A stretch of 17,052 nt of DNA, taken from assembly GCA_005882235.1 (NCBI GenBank), contig VBCT01000143.1, positions 1 through 17,052 on the forward strand, given 5' to 3'. The notes under the pieces are model-generated. The model made no database searches, was not told where the DNA came from, and was given only the letters and a program-made list of their open reading frames with translations. The stretch is from Betaproteobacteria bacterium. GTDB lineage: Bacteria > Pseudomonadota > Gammaproteobacteria > Burkholderiales > SG8-39. This document shows positions 6,285 through 12,483 of this stretch, one piece after another (position 1 is the first letter of the stretch; each line of letters starts with the position of its first letter). The translations under genes and the position numbers were made by a program.

Positions 6285-7559
6285 ATGAGCGCAGCTGAGA
6301 GATACGATCAAATTGGCACCGACTACGCGGCCGTGCGCAGGCCCGATTCACGCTGGGTTGCGCGGATACACCAAGCGCTCGACGGCCACCGCACGCTAGT
6401 CAACGTCGGGGCAGGAGCCGGCTCTTACGAACCCCGGTTCATGTCCGTTGTGGGAGTCGAACCATCAGAGATCATGATCAGACAGCGCTCGTCATCGGCC
6501 GCCCCGGTGGTACGCGGCGTGGCCGAGCAGCTGCCGTTCCCGGATGGCGCATTTGACGTGGCTCTGGCTGTATTAACCGTGCATCACTGGTCTGATCCGA
6601 GCGCAGGTCTGGCGGAAATGCGCAGGGTGTCGCGCAAGCAAGTCGTCGTCACCTGGGATCCGGGCGTTTTCGCACGGCAATTCTGGCTGGTGCGTGACTA
6701 TCTGCCGGAGGCGGCGGAACGTGAGACCCAACTGGCTACTCTGGCGACCGTATTGGCACACCTTGGACCCGCCACCATCGAGAAGTTGCTGATACCGGAG
6801 GACTGCGCGGACGGCTTTTTCGGGGCGTACTGGAAACGGCCTCATGCATATTTGGATGCGACTGTTCGGGGAGCAATCTCCGGGCTCGCTCTACTCGACC
6901 GGGGTATTGTTTGTGCCGCGATGGACCGGTTGAAATTCGATCTAGGCCATGGACGTTGGCACGCACGATACTCAGAACTAATGGAGCTTCGCGAAATCGA
7001 CCTAGGGTATCGTCTCGTGGTGGCTGAGCTCGGCTCCCCGAACCGCATGGTGCGAATTCGAAAAAGCGAGGAAGCGGATTCGGCGGCGATGTTGGCGATT
7101 GTCAACGAAGCTGCGCAGGCTTATCGAGGGGTGATACCGCCCGACCGGTGGCGGGATCCTTATATGCCGGTGGACGAACTGGAGAAGGAGATTGCGGATG
7201 GCGTCGTCTTCTGGGTGGCGGAGGAAAACGGGCGTCTGCTGGCAGTCATGGGAATTCAGGACAAGGGAGAGGTCGCTCTGATACGCCACGCCTACGTCAC
7301 GCCAAGCGTGCAGAGGAAGGGCGTCGGGACGAGCCTCTTGCGGCATGTGCAGGGCCTCACGGGCAAGCCCGTTTTGATCGGCACCTGGGCTGCTGCGTCG
7401 TGGGCCATCGAGTTCTACCGGAGGAACGGATTCACGGTTGTCCCGAACTCGTACAAGGAATCCCTCCTTCGGAGATACTGGTCGATCCCCAAGCGACAGA
7501 TCGAGACATCGGTCGTCCTTGCCGATGGGCGATGGAGGGAGGCAGGTAACACCCGGTGA
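6285..7559 (+). CDS. Fusion: class I SAM methyltransferase + GNAT acetyltransferase
   Basis: A 424-aa two-domain protein. Residues 1-250 are a class I methyltransferase: an N-terminal ERYDQIGTDYAAVR helix, motif I VNVGAGAGSYEP (39-50), acidic strand-2 end VVGVEP (55-60), and the FPDGAFDVALAVLTVHHW segment (85-102). Residues 255-424 are a complete GNAT domain with the CoA loop QRKGVG (343-348) and IEFYRRNGF (375-383). The second domain opens with Met255 (ATG 7047) exactly where free-standing GNAT proteins start, which suggests end-to-end joining of two genes. Substrates of both halves are unknown. There is no strong Shine-Dalgarno before ATG 6285. The stop overlaps a GTG of the next reading frame, but that gene's real start is further on. 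Confidence 0.82.
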   Translation: MSAAERYDQIGTDYAAVRRPDSRWVARIHQALDGHRTLVNVGAGAGSYEPRFMSVVGVEPSEIMIRQRSSSAAPVVRGVAEQLPFPDGAFDVALAVLTVHHWSDPSAGLAEMRRVSRKQVVVTWDPGVFARQFWLVRDYLPEAAERETQLATLATVLAHLGPATIEKLLIPEDCADGFFGAYWKRPHAYLDATVRGAISGLALLDRGIVCAAMDRLKFDLGHGRWHARYSELMELREIDLGYRLVVAELGSPNRMVRIRKSEEADSAAMLAIVNEAAQAYRGVIPPDRWRDPYMPVDELEKEIADGVVFWVAEENGRLLAVMGIQDKGEVALIRHAYVTPSVQRKGVGTSLLRHVQGLTGKPVLIGTWAAASWAIEFYRRNGFTVVPNSYKESLLRRYWSIPKRQIETSVVLADGRWREAGNTR

Positions 7560-7609
7560 CTTCTGTACCGCTAAATCCCGGACATTCACCATCCTCTAGG
7601 AGCGCTGTC

Positions 7610-8194
7610 ATGTACGCAACGGCTGCGCGAACCGCTGTTCGGTTGTGCGCTCTGATTCTCGCCTTCCATGCACACGCTGGATTTGCACAGACGGAAGCGG
7701 ACAAAGGAAGGTCCGCCACACTCCAGCAACGTGACGGCCAACACGATTTCGACTTCCAATTTGGCACGTGGAAGACGCATTTGAGACGCCTCCTTCGTCC
7801 CTTGACGGGCTCAACGACGTGGGTCGAATACCACGGGACCACGGTCGTCAGGAAGGTCTGGGATGGTCGCGCCAATCTGGTTGAGCTTGTCGTCGATGGA
7901 CCGGCGGGACACCTCGAAGGACTGAGTCTTCGTCTGTACGACCCGCAGTCCCGGCAGTGGAGCCTGAACTTTTCAGGCCTCGGCAGTGGCTCGATGAGCC
8001 CACCGGCCATCGGCCGGTTTACGAACGGACGCGGAGAGTTCTTCAACCAGGAGACTCTCAACGGCCGAGCCGTCCTTGTTCGATTCGTCATCTCCGACAT
8101 CACTTCAAGTTCTTGTCGGTTCGAGCAGTCATTCTCCGAAGATGGTGGCAAGACTTGGGAGGTGAACTGGATTGCGGTAGACACGCGGATCTGA
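7610..8194 (+). CDS. Secreted protein of unknown function (DUF1579-like)
   Basis: A 194-aa protein from ATG 7610, with TAGGAG at 7597-7602; a longer frame from GTG 7556 lacks a ribosome site. Residues 1-26 are a signal peptide ending in GFAQ. The mature part has the pattern HDFDFQFGTWKTHL, then repeated beta strands with conserved Trp and Gly, ending EDGGKTWEVNW. This recalls the DUF1579-type, lipocalin-like proteins, whose function is not known; that family call is from memory of the motif. It could be a last cassette gene or a resident gene; no full attC lies on either side. Confidence 0.75.
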   Translation: MYATAARTAVRLCALILAFHAHAGFAQTEADKGRSATLQQRDGQHDFDFQFGTWKTHLRRLLRPLTGSTTWVEYHGTTVVRKVWDGRANLVELVVDGPAGHLEGLSLRLYDPQSRQWSLNFSGLGSGSMSPPAIGRFTNGRGEFFNQETLNGRAVLVRFVISDITSSSCRFEQSFSEDGGKTWEVNWIAVDTRI

Positions 8195-8219
8195 GCAAGG
8201 GAATAATGAGGCCTGACAG

Positions 8220-8672
8220 ATGACTCCCTTCTTCGCTTTTCTCCACCACCTCGCGGCTTTCAGCCTGGTCGCTGCCTTGGCGGTCGAATTCGTCCTGATT
8301 CGGGGCGAGCTCAACCTCGGAACCGCCCGGAGGTTGCGGCTCGTCGATATGGTTTTTGGTATATCGTCGGGCGTGGTGCTGGTCGTCGGCCTGCTCCGCG
8401 TCTTCTATTTCGAGAAGGGGGCGTCCTACTACTTCCACAGCGCGCCCTTCATCGCCAAGCTGTCTCTCTTCGTGATCGTGGGATTGCTCTCGATCTACCC
8501 GACCGTCGAATTCGTCTCCTGGAGCAAGTCCTTGAAACAGGGACGGATGCCGGCCCTGACCGACCGCAAGATCGCCTCGATCCGCTCCGTCATCCACTGG
8601 GAGCTGGCCGGCGTGATCGTGATAATCCTGTGCGCCGCGCTCATGGCAAAGGGAGTCGGATATCTTGGATGA
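8220..8672 (+). CDS. DUF2214 family integral membrane protein
   Basis: A 150-aa protein with four predicted transmembrane helices: about residues 5-25, 43-62, 78-98 and 125-145. The helix arrangement, HHLAAFSLVAALAVEF near the N-terminus and a conserved His in RSVIHWELAG match DUF2214. The family has no established role; paired His residues within helices hint at possible haem or metal binding, which is inference. TGAGG at 8207-8211 is the ribosome site. It lies 48 bases upstream of the hydroxylase small subunit on the same strand and could share its transcript. Confidence 0.8.
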   Translation: MTPFFAFLHHLAAFSLVAALAVEFVLIRGELNLGTARRLRLVDMVFGISSGVVLVVGLLRVFYFEKGASYYFHSAPFIAKLSLFVIVGLLSIYPTVEFVSWSKSLKQGRMPALTDRKIASIRSVIHWELAGVIVIILCAALMAKGVGYLG

Positions 8673-8691
8673 CCCGGCTTTCTCATATAAG
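8665..8691 (+). promoter_or_regulatory. Weak candidate sigma-70 promoter for the hydroxylase operon
   Basis: TTGGAT (8665-8670) and TATAAG (8686-8691) are separated by 15 bases, just upstream of the small subunit gene. The -10 is good but the -35 match is poor and the spacing short, so this is tentative. Confidence 0.25.
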
Positions 8692-8720
8692 ATTCAGCGT
8701 CAGGTCTAAGGAGGACGTCC

Positions 8721-9182
8721 ATGGCAAAACTCAACATCAACGGCAAGATACGCGACGTGCAGGCGGAGGCCGGGACGCCGCTCCTGTGGGTCATCCGCGA
8801 GCAGGTGGGCCTGACCGGCACGAAGTACGGATGCGGCGTCGCGCAGTGTGGCGCTTGTTCCGTGCACATCAACGGCGAGGTGCGGCGCTCCTGCTCCGTT
8901 CTGATCAGCGACATGAAGCCCGGCGACAGGATCGTCACCATCGAAGGGCTCTCCGCGACCGGCTCCCATCCGGTGCAGAGGGCCTGGGCGGCGCTCGACG
9001 TGCCGCAGTGCGGCTACTGCCAGTCCGGACAGATCATGGCGGCCGCCGCGCTGCTCGGGAAAAACCCGCAGCCGAGCGACGCCGATATCGACGCGGCGAT
9101 GACCAACATCTGCCGCTGCGGCACCTACCAGCGCATCCGCGCGGGCGTGCACATGGCGGCCGAAATGGTCAAGAAGGCCTAA
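8721..9182 (+). CDS. iorA: Molybdenum hydroxylase 2Fe-2S small subunit (IorA-like)
   Basis: A 153-aa electron-transfer subunit of the xanthine dehydrogenase superfamily. Plant-type cluster ligands are Cys38, Cys43, Cys46 and Cys58; second-cluster ligands are Cys97, Cys100, Cys131 and Cys133 (CGYC and CRCG motifs). It carries electrons from the molybdenum site of the large subunit encoded 10 bases downstream. The Shine-Dalgarno AAGGAGG (8708-8714) is near perfect. No FAD (CoxM-type) subunit gene is adjacent, as expected for the two-subunit isoquinoline 1-oxidoreductase group. The real substrate may be an aldehyde or an N-heterocycle, so the gene symbol indicates family only. Confidence 0.9.
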   Translation: MAKLNINGKIRDVQAEAGTPLLWVIREQVGLTGTKYGCGVAQCGACSVHINGEVRRSCSVLISDMKPGDRIVTIEGLSATGSHPVQRAWAALDVPQCGYCQSGQIMAAAALLGKNPQPSDADIDAAMTNICRCGTYQRIRAGVHMAAEMVKKA

Positions 9183-9192
9183 AGGAGCGACC

Positions 9193-11382
9193 ATGAAAAA
9201 AACGACACGCGCAACGAATCTTTCCCGCCGCAAATTCATCGTCAGCTCAGCCGCCGCGGGCGGCGGGCTCGCGCTCGGGTTCAAGCTCCCGTTCGTCGGG
9301 TCGGCGCAGGCCGCAACTGCGGCCGGCACCGAGGTCAACGCCTGGGTCGTCGTCAGGCCCGACAGCACCTGCGTGGTCCGCATCGCGCGCTCGGAGATGG
9401 GGCAGGGCACGCTCACCGGCCTCGCGCAGCTCGTCGCCGAGGAGCTCGAGTGCGACTGGAAGAAGGTCGCGACCGAGCACGTCTTTCCCGGGCAGAACCT
9501 CGCCCGCAAGCGCGTCTGGGGTGACATGGCGACCGGCGGCAGCCGCGGCATCCGCGGCTCGCAGGACTATGTGCGCCGCGGCGGCGCTGCGGCGCGCATG
9601 ATGCTCATGCAGGCGGCGGCGGAGCAGTGGAAGGTTCCGGTGGGCGAGCTCACCGTCGCCGACGGCGTCATCACGCACGCCGCTTCCAAGCGCAGCACAA
9701 GCTACGGCAGGCTCGCCATCGCGGCGGCGAACCTCACACCCCCCGATCCGAAGAGCATCAAACTCAAGGACCCGAAGGACTGGAAGATCGCCGGCAAGCC
9801 GATGAAGCGCCTGGACACGGCCGACAAGCTGAACGGCGGCAAGGTCTATGCGATCGATCTCAAGCTGCCGGGCATGTTGAGCGCCGCGGTCAAGGCCTGC
9901 CCGGTGCACGGCGGCAAGCTGGTGAGCTTCGACGAGGCCAAGGTCGCGAAGATGCCCGGCGTGCGCCGCGCGGTCAAGGTGAACGACGGGGCGGTCGCAG
10001 TCGTTGCCGACACCTGGTGGCGGGCGAAGACCGCGCTCGAGGCCCTGCCCATCGTCTGGGACGAAGGCGCGAACGCCGCGCAATCGAGCGCGACCATCGC
10101 CGAGCGCCTGAAGGAAGGCCTGACTGCCGACGACGCTTTCGCCGACACCAAGATCGGCGATGCGCTCAAGGTGATCGCCGGCGCTCCGAAAAAAGTCGAA
10201 GCGGTCTACAGCACGCCCTTCCTCTCGCACGCGACCATAGAGCGGATGAACTGCACGGCCGTAGTCACTGCGGACAAGGTCGAAGTATGGACGGCGACGC
10301 AGAGCGCCGAAGGTTCGCTCGCCGCGGCCTGCGAGGAAGCGGGACTGCCGCTCGCCGCGGGCGAAGTCCACAAGCTCGACCTCGGAGGCGGATTCGGCCG
10401 GCGCGGCGGCACGCAGGACTACACGCGCCAGGCGGTCGCCATCGCGAAGCAATTCCCCGGCGTACCCGTCAAGCTGATCTGGAGCCGCGAGGAGGATCAG
10501 GCGCACGACTTCTACCGGCCGATCTCGCAGTGCAAGCTCTCCGCGGGGCTGGACGAGAGCGGCAAGCTCCTCGGTATGCACATCCGCGTTTCCGGGCAGT
10601 CGATCAACGCCTGGTTGAATCCGGGCGCGATCAAGGAAGGCAAGGATGTTCGCCAGCTCCAGGGCCTATGGAAAGAGCCCGGTGACGCGCAGTTCGGCTA
10701 CACCGTGCCGAATCTGCAGATCGAGTACGCGATGCGCAACACGCACGTCCCGGTCGGACCGTGGCGCGGCGTCAACACCAACCAGAACGGCGTGTACCTC
10801 GAATGCTTCATGGAGGAAGTGGCGCGCGCGGCCGGGAAAGACTCGCTTGAATTCCGCCGCGAGCTCATGGCCAATCACCCGAAGCACCTCGGCGTGCTGA
10901 ACGCGGCTGCGGAGAAAGGCGGGTGGGGCAAGCCGCTGCCCGCCGGTGTGCATCGCGGCATCGCGCAGTTCATGGGCTACGCCAGCTACTCGGCGGCGGT
11001 CGCCGAGGTCTCGGTGAGCGCCGAAGGCAAGCTCAAGATCCATCGCATGGTCCTCGCGCTCAATTGCGGCCACGCGGTCAATCCCGACCAGATCGCCGCG
11101 CAGGTCGAAGGCTCGGTCGTGTACGGCTTGAGCGCGGCCCTCTACGGCGAGTGCACGGTGCAGAACGGACGTATGGTAGAGCTGAACTTCCACACCTATC
11201 CGCTCCTGCGTCTCGCCGAAATGCCGAAAGTCGAGACGGTGATCGTGCCGACCCAGGATTTCTGGGGCGGAGTCGGCGAGCCGACCATCTGCGTGGTGAC
11301 CCCTGCCGTGCTCAACGCGATCTTCGCCGCCACGGGGAAGCCGGTGCGCAGCCTGCCGCTGAAGAACGTCAAGCTCGCGTAG
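9193..11382 (+). CDS. iorB: Molybdenum hydroxylase molybdopterin subunit (IorB-like)
   Basis: A 729-aa catalytic subunit that hydroxylates N-heterocycles or aldehydes using water-derived oxygen at a molybdopterin cofactor. A Tat signal (SRRKF, Arg12-Arg13, then a hydrophobic stretch ending SAQAA) implies folding with cofactor in the cytoplasm and export. The cofactor-binding loop GGGFGRRGG is at 398-406, VGPWRGV at 521-527, and the catalytic Glu696 lies in GVGEP near the C-terminus. Length matches the single-chain IorB type. Ribosome site AAAGGAG at 9181-9187. The small subunit has no signal and would be carried out with this one. No cofactor-insertion chaperone gene is seen in the window. 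Confidence 0.9.
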   Translation: MKKTTRATNLSRRKFIVSSAAAGGGLALGFKLPFVGSAQAATAAGTEVNAWVVVRPDSTCVVRIARSEMGQGTLTGLAQLVAEELECDWKKVATEHVFPGQNLARKRVWGDMATGGSRGIRGSQDYVRRGGAAARMMLMQAAAEQWKVPVGELTVADGVITHAASKRSTSYGRLAIAAANLTPPDPKSIKLKDPKDWKIAGKPMKRLDTADKLNGGKVYAIDLKLPGMLSAAVKACPVHGGKLVSFDEAKVAKMPGVRRAVKVNDGAVAVVADTWWRAKTALEALPIVWDEGANAAQSSATIAERLKEGLTADDAFADTKIGDALKVIAGAPKKVEAVYSTPFLSHATIERMNCTAVVTADKVEVWTATQSAEGSLAAACEEAGLPLAAGEVHKLDLGGGFGRRGGTQDYTRQAVAIAKQFPGVPVKLIWSREEDQAHDFYRPISQCKLSAGLDESGKLLGMHIRVSGQSINAWLNPGAIKEGKDVRQLQGLWKEPGDAQFGYTVPNLQIEYAMRNTHVPVGPWRGVNTNQNGVYLECFMEEVARAAGKDSLEFRRELMANHPKHLGVLNAAAEKGGWGKPLPAGVHRGIAQFMGYASYSAAVAEVSVSAEGKLKIHRMVLALNCGHAVNPDQIAAQVEGSVVYGLSAALYGECTVQNGRMVELNFHTYPLLRLAEMPKVETVIVPTQDFWGGVGEPTICVVTPAVLNAIFAATGKPVRSLPLKNVKLA

Positions 11383-11393
11383 CGGGGCGCGGG

Positions 11394-11441
11394 TCAGCCC
11401 GGAAACAGCGCGCGGATCTTGCGCGCGTCGGGCCGGGTCAT
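11394..11441 (-). pseudogene. C-terminal relic of an mtnA-like gene
   Basis: On the minus strand these bases read MTRPDARKIRALFPG and stop. The intact MtnA in this window ends ERPDANKIRSLFER, so 9 of 11 core positions agree (RPDA-KIR-LF). Nothing else of mtnA is present: the similarity stops at the end of the LuxR gene, whose stop codon overlaps the ATG of this relic. DNA identity over the shared codons is only about 24 of 33, so it is a diverged copy, not a fresh duplication. Confidence 0.6.
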
Positions 11442-12262
11442 ATTTGGATCAGTTGCTGACTGATGGCTTTTGCTACCGCATGCGTCCGATTGCTTGCCCC
11501 AAGTTTTCGAAGAATGTTTTGGACGTGGTTCTTGACGGTAAACTCACTGATGTTAAGTATCATTCCTATCTCGGCGTTGGTTTTTCCAATAAACGCCCAT
11601 TTTAGGATTTCCCCCTCGCGTCTGGTCAAACTGCCGTGGACGCGCTTATCGAGCACTGGCTTTGTCTCGATGGGACCGAGGGTACAAAGCTCCACAGCCG
11701 AAGTGTCATTGCCATTTTCACTTAGCCGTGTTTCGCGCATGACGTTCGTCAGGGCGACGTGCAGATGAGGGACCACGGTCGCCAAGATCGCGCGTCCCCG
11801 CATAGTCAAGGGCTGTTCCAATCTAGTGAGAGCGAAGAAACTCGTTACTCTACCGGCTATATCGGGCAAACCGTGCCCGGCGACATTTTGCATTTTGAAA
11901 TCGCTCAGTATTCCCATCCACCGCTGATACTCGCGAGCTTGGAAAGCTCGCGAGTTTTGCAACTGCGGTATCGAAACAAATTCTGGAGCGAGCGATCTCC
12001 TCCAGAGAACGAAAGCGGGGCAGTAAATTGTGGAGTTGTTCGCGAACAAATGAGAAAAAATTTCCGGCGGACAATCGACGTTGAGATACGAATGAACTCT
12101 GCCCGATACGAAATTCCCGAAACCGCAGGCGGAATGATCATGTGGAATTAATTTGCGCAAGCTGACGCTGATAATTTCCTTTATGTCAGCAATTGTCCGT
12201 GCCTGGTGACACTGTGCGACGGCCGCGCGAACTTCCCGGGATTGTAAGATCTGCTCGAGCAT
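11438..12262 (-). CDS. LuxR-type transcriptional regulator (EpsA-like)
   Basis: A 274-aa regulator from ATG at 12262 (preceded by a GGGAG-type ribosome site); longer frames run into a low-complexity Lys-rich stretch and are rejected. Residues about 10-190 form a sensor-like domain without a recognised phosphorylation site. The C-terminal 60 residues are a LuxR/GerE helix-turn-helix: LTRREGEILKW, then NAEIGMILNISEFTVKNHVQNILRKLGA. The overall layout recalls EpsA regulators linked to exosortase/PEP-CTERM loci, but no exosortase or PEP-CTERM gene is in view. It is AT-richer than its neighbours and is divergent from the 648-aa secreted protein, so it may control that gene or itself. Confidence 0.82.
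   Translation of the reverse strand: MLEQILQSREVRAAVAQCHQARTIADIKEIISVSLRKLIPHDHSACGFGNFVSGRVHSYLNVDCPPEIFSHLFANNSTIYCPAFVLWRRSLAPEFVSIPQLQNSRAFQAREYQRWMGILSDFKMQNVAGHGLPDIAGRVTSFFALTRLEQPLTMRGRAILATVVPHLHVALTNVMRETRLSENGNDTSAVELCTLGPIETKPVLDKRVHGSLTRREGEILKWAFIGKTNAEIGMILNISEFTVKNHVQNILRKLGASNRTHAVAKAISQQLIQI
11929..11955. repeat. 12-bp perfect inverted repeat inside the LuxR gene
   Basis: ACTCGCGAGCTT and its exact reverse complement are separated by GGA. On the + strand a TTTT follows, giving it the look of a Rho-independent terminator for antisense transcription. It codes for SRAFQARE, so a coding origin is also possible. Confidence 0.6.
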
Positions 12263-12483
12263 CTTTCTCTCCCTTCTCGAACTGCAAGGGCTCTTTTTCT
12301 TCTTTTTTTTGCGTCTGTAGCGTACCCAAAAATGCGTGAAGGACACGTTGCAGTAGTCAAAACAGACTAGTGCTTCAGAATTATAGGCAAAGCGACATAG
12401 CAAAGCTACCGTGGGATGGTCTCGGCGCATGCCGCGACGGGCAGGGGAGGATTGATTTTTCTATCAATCTAAGGAGGCCCACG
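12263..12483. promoter_or_regulatory. Divergent intergenic region, regulator / secreted protein
   Basis: These 221 bases must hold the promoters of both divergent genes. The half next to the regulator is AT-rich with a long T-tract (about 12294-12310). I see no sigma-70 pair with acceptable spacing in either direction. The only clear signals are the inverted repeat at 12450-12469 and the ribosome site AAGGAGG at 12471-12477. Confidence 0.5.
12450..12469. promoter_or_regulatory. Inverted repeat GATTGAT-N6-ATCAATC, operator or leader hairpin
   Basis: A perfect 7-bp dyad of 20 bp total, directly before the ribosome binding site of the secreted protein gene. Its size fits a dimeric LuxR-type operator; as RNA it could form a stem just upstream of the Shine-Dalgarno. 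Confidence 0.35.

Noticed and set aside
9247..10581. 444-codon minus-strand frame inside the molybdopterin subunit gene
   Set aside because: It lies antisense to clear molybdopterin-binding motifs and has a biased Arg/Asp/Leu composition without domains.
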